This document shows positions 34,193 through 41,505 of a DNA stretch of 41,505 bases, in pieces. The notes below the pieces were generated by a model. That model had not been told where the DNA came from and ran no database searches. It saw only the letters and a list, made by a program, of their open reading frames with translations. The stretch comes from Cyanobacteriota bacterium (GTDB taxonomy: Bacteria; Cyanobacteriota; Cyanobacteriia; PCC-6307; Cyanobiaceae). The stretch spans positions 1 to 41,505 of the forward strand of contig JAPLIB010000008.1 in NCBI GenBank assembly GCA_026389335.1. Direction: 5' to 3'. A program made the translations under genes and the position numbers. The first letter of the stretch is position 1. The number at the start of each line of letters is the position of its first letter.

Positions 34193-36907
34193 ATGGCCAG
34201 TGATCAGCCCATCAAGGACCAGCTGGCTAAGGAGCCGCTGGCCACTGAGCAGCCCTCGACGCTGGTGCCTGCCCAGGAGCGATCGCGGCGTGAGATCCCC
34301 CCCAGTGGTGCGCTGCCGCCGCTGGGATCGCCCCTCCAGCCGTCGCTGACGGTGCTGCTGGAGGTGGATGGCATGAAGTGTGGCGGCTGTGTGCGCGCCG
34401 TGGAACAGCGCCTGCAGCAGCAGCCCGCTGTGCGGGCCGCCAGTGTCAACCTGCTCACGCGCACGGCCTGGCTGGAATTGGAGCCCGGAGTTGGGTCGGG
34501 CGTTCCCGCTTCACTCACGGTTCCCCCTTCACTCACGGTTGCCGCGCCACCAACTGCCGCGCCACCAACTGCCGCTGCCGCCACAGCGGGTGAGCCCAGC
34601 TCTGCGGCTGTTGTTACGGGTGCGGCTGCCCCAGGCTCGGGCAACGATCCGCTGGCCTCGGTGCTGGCCAGTCTGGCGGCCCTCGGTTTCCCGGCCCGGC
34701 TGCGCGATGGCACCCAGATCCTGCCCAGCACGCTCCAGGAGCGCCGCCGGCAGCGGGACTGGTGGCAGCGCTGGCGCCAGCTGGTGGTGGCCCTGGTGTT
34801 GGTGCTGGTTTCGGGTTTCGGTCATCTGGCCGATGCCGGCCAGCTTCCCTGGCACGATCCCTGGGGGCTGCTGGCCAGTCCCTGGCTGCATGGCCTGGTG
34901 GCCAGCGTGGCCTTGGCCGGCCCGGGGCGCACGATCCTGCTGCAGGGGGCCCGTTCGGCCCTGGCCGGCATGCCGAGCATGGACACCCTGGTGGGCCTCG
35001 GTGTGGCCAGTGCCTGGCTGGCCAGCCTGGTGGGTCTGCTGTGGCCCCAGAGCGGCTGGCCCTGCTTCTTCAACGAGCCGGTGATGCTGCTGGGCTTTGT
35101 GCTGGCCGGTCGCTTCCTGGAGGAGCGTGCCCGCTGGCGTACGGGTCGGGCGATTGAGGAACTCGCCGGCCTGCAGCCCGACCATGCCCTGCTGCTGCTG
35201 GGCGATGGCCCCCCCCGTCAGGTGCGGGTGGGGGGCCTGCGGCCGGGGGATCGGCTGCGGCTGCTGCCGGGCGATCGGGTGCCGGTGGATGGGGTGGTGC
35301 GTGAGGGGGCCTCGGCGGTGGACATCTCCGCCCTCACCGGCGAGCCCCTGCCGCTGCAGGCGGCCCCAGGCACGGATCTGGCGGCCGGCAGTCTCAATCT
35401 GGAAGCACCGCTGGTGCTGGAGGTGCTGCGCAGCGGTGCCGACAGTGCCATCGCCCGCATCGTGCACATGGTGGAGCAGGCCCAGGCGCGCAAGGCGCCG
35501 ATCCAGGGGCTGGCCGATCGGGTGGCGGGACGCTTCGCACTCGTGGTGCTGGCGCTGGCGCTGGGCACCTTCCTGTTCTGGTGGCTGTGGGGCACCCGCC
35601 TCTGGCCCGGGGTGCTGGTGGATCCGGCGCTGACGACGCTGGCCCAGGCGGGTGGCCATGCCGGCCTGCATGGGGGGCTGCATGAAGGTCATGGCGTGTT
35701 CGGGGCCAGGGCCAGCACTCCGCTGGCCCTGGCCCTGCAGCTGGCCATCGCCGTGCTGGTGGTGGCCTGTCCCTGTGCCCTGGGGTTGGCCACCCCCACG
35801 GCGATCACGGTGGGATCGGGTCTGGCCGCCCGCTCGGGCCTGTTGTTCCGCGGCGGCGACGCGATCGAGATGGCAGCCCGTCTGCAGGTGGTGCTGTTCG
35901 ACAAGACCGGCACCCTCACCCTCGGTCGCCCCCTGGTGACGGCGGTGGAGGTTGTGGCTGCAGGTGATTCCACCGCTGGGCTTTCGCCGCAGGATCGGCT
36001 GGTGCAGCTGGCCGCCAGCCTTGAACAGCAGAGCCGCCATCCCCTCGCCCATGCCCTGTTGCAGGAGGCCCAGCGGCGCCAGCTGCCGCTGCTGCCCCTG
36101 GGCGAGTGCCGCACGGTGGTGGGTGAAGGCCTGCAGGGCTGGCAGGCGTCAGCTGCTGCCGCTGGGCCGCCCAGCCTGCTGGTGGGCCGCCTCGCCTGGC
36201 TGGCCGCCTCCCAGGTGCCGGTCAGCGATCGGGTCCGCCAGCGCCAGGAGGCCCTCGAAGCCGGTGGGGCCACCGTGCTGGCGGTGGCGGAAGCCGGCCA
36301 ACTGCTGGGTCTGGTGGCCGTGCAGGACAGCCCCCGCCAGGATGCCGTTGCCACCCTCAAGGCCCTGCGCCAGCGCGGCCTGCACCTGGGGCTGCTCAGC
36401 GGTGATCGCGAGGCCAGCGTGCGCCGGCTGGGCGGGCTCCTGGGTCTGGCCGACGACGAGCTGGCCTGGGAGCTGAGGCCGGAGCAGAAGCTGGAGCGGA
36501 TCCTGGCCCAGAAGCGCTCGGGTGGCGCGGTGGCGATGGTGGGGGATGGCATCAACGATGCCCCGGCCCTGGCGGCGGCCGATCTGGGCGTGGCCGTCGG
36601 CACCGGCACCCAGATCGCCCAGGAGAGCGCCTCCCTGGTGGTGATGGGCGATCGCCTCCAGGGGCTCGATGACGCCCTGGAGATTGCCGCTCGCACCATG
36701 GCCAAGGTGCGCCAGAACCTGTTCTGGGCCTTCGGCTACAACCTGATCGTGTTGCCGATTGCGGCTGGGGTGCTGCTGCCGCGCTTCAACCTGCTGCTCA
36801 CGCCGCCGCTGGCAGCGTTGTTGATGGTCCTGAGTTCGATCACCGTGGTGCTCAATGCCCTGTTGCTTCAGGATGGCCGCCGCCGCCACCGGAGTCCGTC
36901 GGCTTGA
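34193..36907 (+). CDS. Cu(I)-translocating P1B-type ATPase
   Basis: A heavy-metal P-type ATPase moving Cu(I) across a membrane, like cyanobacterial CtaA or PacS. An N-terminal HMA domain has GMKCGGC (about residues 60-66). The actuator has SALTGEPLP, the membrane site CPC lies in VVACPCALGLATPT, and the phosphorylation site is DKTGTLT. The HP motif is RHPLAHALL and the hinge is GDGINDAPAL. YN in the next-to-last span and MVLSS in the last fit the Cu(I) subgroup. Between HMA and core is a repeat-built linker (SLTV and PPTAA copies, about 104-140). A His-rich loop (HAGLHGGLHEGHG, about 489-501) precedes the CPC span. ATG 34193 is preferred to the TTG at 34136. Length is 904 residues, longer than the usual 750 because of these insertions. 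Confidence 0.93.
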   Translation: MASDQPIKDQLAKEPLATEQPSTLVPAQERSRREIPPSGALPPLGSPLQPSLTVLLEVDGMKCGGCVRAVEQRLQQQPAVRAASVNLLTRTAWLELEPGVGSGVPASLTVPPSLTVAAPPTAAPPTAAAATAGEPSSAAVVTGAAAPGSGNDPLASVLASLAALGFPARLRDGTQILPSTLQERRRQRDWWQRWRQLVVALVLVLVSGFGHLADAGQLPWHDPWGLLASPWLHGLVASVALAGPGRTILLQGARSALAGMPSMDTLVGLGVASAWLASLVGLLWPQSGWPCFFNEPVMLLGFVLAGRFLEERARWRTGRAIEELAGLQPDHALLLLGDGPPRQVRVGGLRPGDRLRLLPGDRVPVDGVVREGASAVDISALTGEPLPLQAAPGTDLAAGSLNLEAPLVLEVLRSGADSAIARIVHMVEQAQARKAPIQGLADRVAGRFALVVLALALGTFLFWWLWGTRLWPGVLVDPALTTLAQAGGHAGLHGGLHEGHGVFGARASTPLALALQLAIAVLVVACPCALGLATPTAITVGSGLAARSGLLFRGGDAIEMAARLQVVLFDKTGTLTLGRPLVTAVEVVAAGDSTAGLSPQDRLVQLAASLEQQSRHPLAHALLQEAQRRQLPLLPLGECRTVVGEGLQGWQASAAAAGPPSLLVGRLAWLAASQVPVSDRVRQRQEALEAGGATVLAVAEAGQLLGLVAVQDSPRQDAVATLKALRQRGLHLGLLSGDREASVRRLGGLLGLADDELAWELRPEQKLERILAQKRSGGAVAMVGDGINDAPALAAADLGVAVGTGTQIAQESASLVVMGDRLQGLDDALEIAARTMAKVRQNLFWAFGYNLIVLPIAAGVLLPRFNLLLTPPLAALLMVLSSITVVLNALLLQDGRRRHRSPSA

Positions 36908-37644
36908 GCCTCGCTGCGCCTGCCTCCAGTCATCCCCTGCCGGGTCGCTTCCTGGTGCTTGAGGGCATTGATGGCTGCGGCAAGACCACCCAGCTGGAAG
37001 CGCTGCGCCAGTGGTTGCCCGCCAGTGGCCTGCTGCCGGCGGGTGCCCAGCTGCTGGTGAGCCGGGAACCTGGGGGGACGGCCCTGGGCCAGGCTCTGCG
37101 AGGCCTGCTGCTGCATCCGCCCGAGGCGGCGGCTCCCTGCCCCACGGCTGAACTGCTGCTCTATGCCGCCGATCGGGCCCAGCATGTGGAGGCCACGATC
37201 CGGCCAGCCCTGGCCGCTGGCCATTGGGTGCTCTGTGATCGCTTCGCCGGCTCCACGGCCGCCTATCAGGGCTATGGCCGCGGCCTGTCGCTGGCCTTGA
37301 TCGCCCAGCTGGAGGCGATCGCCACCGCCGGCCTGCGCGCCGACCTCACCCTCTGGCTCGATCTGCCGCTGGCGCTGTCCCTGCAGCGCCGCCAGGGCAG
37401 GGCCGCCGACCGTATCGAGGCGAGTGGCGAGGCTTTCCTGGCCCGGGTTGCTGCCGGTTTCGGCCAGCTGGCGGCGCAGCGAGGCTGGCCCAGGCTCGAT
37501 GCCAGCCTCCCGGCGCTTGAGGTGACCGCTGCCTGCTGCCGCCTGCTGGAGTCCAGGTTTGGCCTCGGTGGTTCCGATCCGGTCTCGCCGTCCTGGGGGC
37601 CAGTTGTGGAGGGGGCCTCGGTGCTGCCGGGGGATGGCGCCTGA
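36904..37644 (+). CDS. tmk: thymidylate kinase
   Basis: Tmk phosphorylates dTMP to dTDP for DNA synthesis. The P-loop EGIDGCGKTT (about residues 20-29), the DR motif in LCDRFAGSTAAYQGYGRG (about 110-127) and the lid region RRQGRAADRIE (about 161-171) are in order. The listed start is TTG at 36904, overlapping the copper ATPase stop (TTGA). No ATG lies upstream of the P-loop in frame. Its 246 residues include a C-terminal tail of about 35 that is not family-like. holB follows immediately. Confidence 0.94.
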   Translation: MSLAAPASSHPLPGRFLVLEGIDGCGKTTQLEALRQWLPASGLLPAGAQLLVSREPGGTALGQALRGLLLHPPEAAAPCPTAELLLYAADRAQHVEATIRPALAAGHWVLCDRFAGSTAAYQGYGRGLSLALIAQLEAIATAGLRADLTLWLDLPLALSLQRRQGRAADRIEASGEAFLARVAAGFGQLAAQRGWPRLDASLPALEVTAACCRLLESRFGLGGSDPVSPSWGPVVEGASVLPGDGA

Positions 37645-38766
37645 ATGGCTGAGCTGTTCGCCGACCTGCTGGGCCAGCCCCGGGCCGTGGCGCTGCTGGA
37701 GGCCGCCCTGGAGCGCCGCCGGATTGCGCCGGCCTATCTGTTTGCGGGTGCCGATGGGGTTGGTCGGCGGCTGGCGGCCCTGCGTTTCCTGGAGGGGGTG
37801 GTGGCCGGGCCCGAGGCCTGGCGCTCGGGATTGCCGAGCCTGCGTCGCCGTCTGGGCCAGGGGAACCATCCCGATCTGCTCTGGGTTCAGCCCACGTATC
37901 AGCATCAGGGCCGGCTGCTGAACGCCGCCGAGGCCCTGGCGGAGGGGGTGAATCGCCGCAGTGCTCCCCAGATCCGTCTGGAGCAGATCCGCGATCTGAC
38001 CCGTTTTCTGGCCCGTCACCCGGTGGAGGCTCCGGGGGGTATGGCGGTGCTGGAGGGGGCCGAGTCCATGGCGGAGGGGGCCGCCAATGCCTTGCTCAAG
38101 ACCCTCGAAGAGCCTGGTACGGGGATGCTGATCCTGATCAGCGCCGCGCCAGGCCAGCTGCTCAGCACGATCCGCTCCCGCTGCCAGCAGATTCCGTTCG
38201 TGCGCCTCTCCAGCCCATTGGTGGGCCAGGTGCTGGCGAGCCTGCCGGCGGTTGCGCCTCCTGCGGCCGTGGCCGAAGCCGCCCTGATGGCCAAAACGTC
38301 GTCCAAAAAAGCCACTGGCAAAAAAGCGGCGGCGAAGCCCGTGGCCACCTCTGGCGCCATGGCAAGCGAGGGCCTGGCCGAGGCCGATCCTGCTGCTGAC
38401 GAGCCGCCGCCGTCGCCGAGACCCGATCCCCCTGAACTGCTGGAGTTGGCGGCGGGTTCCCCCGGAGCCTTGCTCGACCATCGCCGCCAATGGCGGGAGT
38501 TGCCGGAGGGCCTGGCCCTCCGGCTGCTGGCCTTGGATCGCGATCCGCTCACGGCCCTGGGCCTGGCCAGGGATCTCAGCGAGGCCCTCGACGCTGAGCA
38601 ACAGCTGTGGCTGCTCAACTGGTGGCAACTGGCCCTCTGGCGACGGCAGGGCCCCGGGGTGGATCTGCAACGGCTGGAGCGTCTGCGTTCCCAGCTGCGC
38701 GCCTATGTGCAGCCCCGTCTGGCCTGGGAGGTGGCTCTGCTGGAGCTGGCCGGGATCGGGGTCTGA
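37645..38766 (+). CDS. holB: DNA polymerase III delta' subunit HolB
   Basis: HolB is the delta' clamp-loader subunit, an AAA+ protein without catalytic ATPase activity of its own. The start MAELFADLLGQPRAVALLEAAL, a degenerate P-loop (FAGADGVGRR) and EGAESMAEGAANALLKTLEEP (about 135-155) are typical. IRSRCQQIPF is the sensor and SRC region. A Lys/Ala-rich insertion (KTSSKKATGKKAAAKPV, about residues 216-232) and an acidic Pro-rich stretch separate the AAA+ part from the C-terminal collar domain. At 373 residues it is somewhat long. The ATG directly follows the tmk stop. It is convergent with rpaA with only three bases between stops. Confidence 0.92.
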   Translation: MAELFADLLGQPRAVALLEAALERRRIAPAYLFAGADGVGRRLAALRFLEGVVAGPEAWRSGLPSLRRRLGQGNHPDLLWVQPTYQHQGRLLNAAEALAEGVNRRSAPQIRLEQIRDLTRFLARHPVEAPGGMAVLEGAESMAEGAANALLKTLEEPGTGMLILISAAPGQLLSTIRSRCQQIPFVRLSSPLVGQVLASLPAVAPPAAVAEAALMAKTSSKKATGKKAAAKPVATSGAMASEGLAEADPAADEPPPSPRPDPPELLELAAGSPGALLDHRRQWRELPEGLALRLLALDRDPLTALGLARDLSEALDAEQQLWLLNWWQLALWRRQGPGVDLQRLERLRSQLRAYVQPRLAWEVALLELAGIGV

Positions 38767-38769
38767 AGC

Positions 38770-39573
38770 TCAGGCCGCTTCGTTGCCGTCGCCCGCAACG
38801 CCGGAGCTGGTCTTGACGAGGGCGGCGCGGGCGTCGCGCATCAGCCGCTCCAGGGTGGCGAGTTGGTCACCGGTGGGCAGCTCCAGGCAGTAGCCGGCGC
38901 CGTAGACGGTTTTGATGAAGCGCGGTTTGCGGGGATCGGGCTCGAGCTTGGTGCGCAGATGGCGCACGTGGACCCGGATGGTTTCGATGTCGTCGTCGGG
39001 CTCGTAACCCCACACTTCCTTGAGGATCAGCGACGGGGCCACGGTCTGGCCATGGCGCTGCAGCAGGCAGTGGAGCAGTTCAAACTCGAGATGGGTGAGC
39101 CGCACCGGCTGGTCGAACCAGATGGCCTCAAAGCGCTCCGGCACCAGGGTGAGGCTGCCGTAACTGAGGATCTCGTTGTGCTTGCTGGAGAGCGGCGCCC
39201 GCTCGGAGCGCCGCAGCAGGGCCTTGACCCGCACCATCAGCTCCTCGAGATCGAAGGGCTTGGCCAGGTAGTCGTCGGCGCCGGAGTTGAAGCCACTCAC
39301 CTTGTCTTTGGTGCTGCCCAGGGCGGTGAGCATCAGGATCGGGATCTTGGCGGTGCGCTCATCGCGGCGCAGGCGCTGACACAGGGTGAGGCCATCCACT
39401 TTCGGCAGCATCAGATCCAGCAGGATCACGTCCGGCCCGTACTGCAGAGCCAGGGCCTGGCCCTTGATGCCGTCATCGGCCCGCTGGACATCAAAGCCGC
39501 CGTGCTCAAGGTGACCAGCCACGAGCTCGCGCATGTCGCCGTCGTCTTCGATCAGCAGGATGCAGGGCTTCAT
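38770..39573 (-). CDS. rpaA: OmpR-type response regulator RpaA
   Basis: RpaA is the master output regulator of the Kai circadian clock, phosphorylated through SasA, and drives dusk genes. The receiver domain (about residues 3-120) has IEDDGDM, the phosphorylatable Asp in ILLDLMLP, and the Lys in [10 protein letters not shown]. The DNA-binding winged helix (about 145-235) contains [23 protein letters not shown] and GAGYCLELP. Its 267 residues start at ATG 39573. rpaB lies in the same window, about 13 kb away. The 496 bases upstream have no gene and should contain its promoter. Confidence 0.94.
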   Translation of the reverse strand: MKPCILLIEDDGDMRELVAGHLEHGGFDVQRADDGIKGQALALQYGPDVILLDLMLPKVDGLTLCQRLRRDERTAKIPILMLTALGSTKDKVSGFNSGADDYLAKPFDLEELMVRVKALLRRSERAPLSSKHNEILSYGSLTLVPERFEAIWFDQPVRLTHLEFELLHCLLQRHGQTVAPSLILKEVWGYEPDDDIETIRVHVRHLRTKLEPDPRKPRFIKTVYGAGYCLELPTGDQLATLERLMRDARAALVKTSSGVAGDGNEAA

Positions 39574-40069
39574 GGCGGTCGTCGGGTACGCAGGGAGCGC
39601 TCGGATGTGGCTCCCCGGCCGCGGTACTCCTTACCGCGACAACGGAACAGGGCGCCATTCTTAATCTTTACGCCCCCCCATCGCTTCCCCTGCGGCGGTT
39701 TCGGGTGCGGCGCGCAGCCAGCCGGTCGCCGCTGCTCAGGTGAGGCTGGGGGATCAGAGGCCTTGTCAGGACTGGAAAAACCAGGAGCCTGCGGCAAGTC
39801 GCGTCGCGGAAATCTTCAGGTTTTTTTCGCCGGAATTTGTTGCAATGGCTGGCCGTTTGACCGCGGGCTTGCGGTGCTGTCCGTCCCCGGGCTACAGCTC
39901 TCGGCTCCTGGGCTTTGAGCCGGTGGGCAGGTCGAGGTGCGGTGGCTGGTTTGATCGAGGGCCCGGGGCGCTGTTGGCGGGGCCGAGGACCGGCTCACCC
40001 CGGCTCAAGTCCGACAACGGCCCCTTAGGCGATGGGCAGGCCTGTTGACCTGGCTGTGAATGGATGAAA
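39574..40069. other. spacer upstream of rpaA
   Basis: A 496-base gap between rpaA and tRNA-Asn, both on the minus strand. I see no supported gene. A seven-T run sits at about 39819-39826, following a GC-rich patch with only weak dyad symmetry. The rpaA promoter is expected here, but no boxes are clear. A small RNA gene cannot be excluded from reading alone. Confidence 0.45.
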
Positions 40070-40141
40070 CTCCCCGGGCGGGATTCGAACCTGCGACCAA
40101 TCGGTTAACAGCCGACCGCTCTACCACTGAGCTACCGAGGA
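40070..40141 (-). tRNA. trnN: tRNA-Asn(GTT)
   Basis: A complete 72-base cloverleaf reads on the minus strand. The acceptor stem TCCTCGG pairs with CCGGGGA (one T-G pair), followed by discriminator G. The D arm contains GCTCAGTGGTAGAGC, the anticodon loop is CTGTTAA with anticodon GTT at 40107-40109, and the T arm is CAGGTTCGAATCCTG. CCA is not encoded, so the cca product must add it. It decodes AAC/AAU, and as an ANN-reading tRNA it is a t6A substrate of the TsaB pathway. Confidence 0.98.
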
Positions 40142-40173
40142 ATGAACCGGCTATGACCGGATCGCTAGAGACC

Positions 40174-40902
40174 TTACCTTTCAGCCCGTCCAGTGGGCAA
40201 GGGGGCGAGTCCTACCCGTAAAGCGGCGCCGTTCTGCCAGGGGCCGATGCGACCGGCGTCCATGCGGGCGGCGCCGTCGCAGTGGTCGAGTTCCTCCAGA
40301 CGATGGGTGATCCACAGGGCCGTCAGCGGGGCCTCGGAACGGCTGCAGAGTCTGCGGATCAACGTGATCACCTCCTGCTGGCTGGTGGGATCCAGCAGGG
40401 CGGTGGGTTCATCGAGCAGCAGCAGCTCCGCGTCGGTGGCCAGGGCGCCGGCGATTGCAAGCCGCTGCTTCTGGCCGCCGCTGAGGGTGTGGATCGGCCG
40501 CGCGCCCATTCCGGCCAGCCCCACCTGCTCCAGGGCCAGTTCCACCCGTGCCTGGCGCTGCGCGGCTGAGAGCTGCTCGGGCAGGCCCAGTTGCAGATCG
40601 CTGGCGCAGCTGGGCAGCAGCAGCTGGTGATCGGGGTTCTGGAACACCAGGGCGGGTTTGAGCTGGGTGTGAATCGCTCCGCCGCAGGGCTGCAGCAGGC
40701 CGGCGATCAGCCGCAGCAGGGTGCTTTTGCCACTGCCATTGCTGCCCACCAGCATCCACAGCCCCGGCCGCTCGATCCGTAGCCCACAGCCGCGCAGGGC
40801 GGTCTTGCCCCCGGGCCAGGCGAAGTCCAGGCTGTCCAGGACGAGCGGGGGGGGGAAGACGCTGGCTGGGCCCTCTTCGGGCAGGGGTTGGGAGGCGATC
40901 AA
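40174..40902 (-). CDS. ABC transporter ATP-binding protein (ECF/cobalt-type)
   Basis: An ATPase subunit of an importer, most similar in feel to energy-coupling-factor (CbiO/EcfA-like) ATPases. Walker A is GSNGSGKST (about residues 53-61) and the Q-loop lies in [19 protein letters not shown] (NPDHQ is the ECF hallmark). The signature is [12 protein letters not shown] (about 142-153), Walker B is LLLLDEP, and the switch His is in WITHRLEEL. The listed start is TTG at 40902, overlapping the UPF0367 stop by four bases; no in-frame ATG or GTG precedes the conserved core. Length is 242 residues. No membrane or substrate-binding partner is in view. Confidence 0.88.
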   Translation of the reverse strand: MIASQPLPEEGPASVFPPPLVLDSLDFAWPGGKTALRGCGLRIERPGLWMLVGSNGSGKSTLLRLIAGLLQPCGGAIHTQLKPALVFQNPDHQLLLPSCASDLQLGLPEQLSAAQRQARVELALEQVGLAGMGARPIHTLSGGQKQRLAIAGALATDAELLLLDEPTALLDPTSQQEVITLIRRLCSRSEAPLTALWITHRLEELDHCDGAARMDAGRIGPWQNGAALRVGLAPLPTGRAER

Positions 40903-41162
40903 CTCTCGAGGCTGAAGCCGGGCCGTTTGCCACCACCACCGCCGGCCGACTTCTCATAGGTCTGTACGGCGAGGATCTCACTGCTGAGCAGGCTCACCTG
41001 CTTGTGCTCGTCCTTTTCGCAGCTGAGGTCGAAAACCTTGGGATGGCCGCTTTCAATCGCCTGACGCACCTCTGCAAAGAGCGCCTGAGCCGCTTCGCGC
41101 TCCTTGCGCTCCACGGCGATGGGCATGGGGCTGAGCCGAAGGGAGAGCTCGACTACGTACAT
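40899..41162 (-). CDS. UPF0367 family protein
   Basis: A short, strongly cyanobacterial protein of unknown function. ATG 41162 gives 87 residues starting [20 protein letters not shown], which matches the UPF0367 pattern, with [20 protein letters not shown] in the middle and KRPGFS near the end. The extension to 41216 is Pro-rich and not conserved in character. It contains no membrane span. Its stop overlaps the ABC ATPase start. It is divergent from psbD. Confidence 0.88.
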   Translation of the reverse strand: MYVVELSLRLSPMPIAVERKEREAAQALFAEVRQAIESGHPKVFDLSCEKDEHKQVSLLSSEILAVQTYEKSAGGGGGKRPGFSLES

Positions 41163-41323
41163 GGTTGGGGAGATGGTGACGCGATCGCCGGCCGGAGGCG
41201 GCGGTGAGGAAGCCACTCTGGCGAATCACCGGCGAGCACGGGTTCGCCGTAGGCACTTTTACTCATTCAGTCCATCCCGGACGAAGCCGGTCCGCACGAG
41301 CGCCCCGTGACCCGTACAGTGGC

Positions 41324-41341
41324 TGTGTAACGCATCGTTAA
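41324..41341. promoter_or_regulatory. HLR1-like RpaB site upstream of psbD
   Basis: On the minus strand this reads TTAACGAT, two bases, then GTTACACA. The published HLR1 consensus is two (G/T)TTACA(T/A)(T/A) copies spaced by two bases; here 13 of 16 positions agree and the spacing is exact. It ends eight bases before the psbD start. RpaB binding there is inferred. Confidence 0.4.
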
Positions 41342-41349
41342 GCACTCTC

Positions 41350-41505
41350 ATGACGATCGCAGTTGGGCGCGCTCCTGCCGCTCGCGGATGGTTCGACATC
41401 CTCGACGACTGGCTCAAGCGCGACCGCTTCGTTTTTGTGGGGTGGTCCGGTCTGCTGCTCTTCCCCACCGCCTATCTGGCACTGGGTGGCTGGCTCACCG
41501 GAACC
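41350..41505 (+). CDS. psbD: photosystem II D2 protein, 5' part only
   Basis: PsbD (D2) forms the photosystem II reaction-centre core with D1, binding chlorophyll, pheophytin and the QA quinone in the thylakoid membrane. The first 52 residues are present ([20 protein letters not shown], then [19 protein letters not shown], where the first membrane helix begins). The sequence is cut off by the window edge. The ATG at 41350 gives the standard D2 start, although no Shine-Dalgarno is evident. psbC normally follows and overlaps psbD. Confidence 0.97.
   Translation, partial: MTIAVGRAPAARGWFDILDDWLKRDRFVFVGWSGLLLFPTAYLALGGWLTGT

Noticed and set aside
36868-38670. 600-codon open frame antisense to tmk and holB
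   Set aside because: It lies wholly opposite two clear genes, is Gln/Gly/Arg-rich with no domain, and is the expected shadow of GC-rich codon use.

Overview
The window reads as a chromosome segment of a GC-rich picocyanobacterium, most like Cyanobium or a freshwater/euryhaline Synechococcus of the alpha-cyanobacterial group. Evidence: the start of psbD, ycf3, ycf34, thylakoid NDH-1 genes (ndhD, ndhF, ndhM), crtP and crtB, the Rubisco-type LysR regulator rbcR, the cyanobacterial response regulators rpaA and rpaB, a UPF0367 protein, and GC-rich wobble positions throughout. The species cannot be fixed from sequence alone. Protein assignments are by reading motifs; no database search was run.

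Layout. 1-2500: two small ORFs (a membrane protein and a secreted Cys-repeat protein), a 12-nt tandem repeat and a metF-like gene. 2500-5900: an AT-richer spacer with a perfect palindrome, then a sugar-nucleotidyltransferase, scpA and a LapA-domain protein on the minus strand. 5980-10530: ndhF and ndhD preceded by an NnrU/Z-ISO-like gene (minus). 10530-11370: a long divergent spacer with 18-nt repeats. 11370-17900: rbcR, a DUF3172 protein, ndhM, crtP-crtB, an alpha/beta hydrolase and an RRM protein. 17940-21120: cca, ycf34, tsaB and a YdcF-like gene. 21040-26070: a minus-strand run rpaB-plsX-fabH-fabD-plsC. 26180-27625: radA.

27626-33504 looks like an accessory block between radA and ycf3. 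It holds two plus-strand genes each broken by a single-base frameshift: a Gfo/Idh/MocA oxidoreductase, and an NRPS-like adenylation-thioesterase protein. It also holds three minus-strand genes downstream of ycf3: a cytochrome b561-like membrane protein, a sulfite-oxidase-fold molybdoenzyme and a TauE/SafE (TSUP) permease. 34190-41505 returns to core genes: a Cu(I) P-type ATPase, tmk, holB, rpaA (convergent), tRNA-Asn, an ABC ATPase, UPF0367 and the 5' end of psbD.

How they fit together. Electron-transport genes (ndhD/F/M, psbD, ycf3), carotenoid genes (crtP, crtB and a possible zeta-carotene isomerase), carbon/light regulators (rbcR, rpaA, rpaB) and the fatty-acid/phosphatidic-acid start genes lie close together in tightly coupled runs, many with 1-4 base stop/start overlaps and several with TTG or GTG starts. 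The less ordinary material is the broken adenylation-thioesterase gene and its neighbour, the molybdoenzyme trio behind ycf3, the Cys-repeat protein at the left end, and period-18 and period-12 tandem repeats in spacers with related expansions inside core genes.
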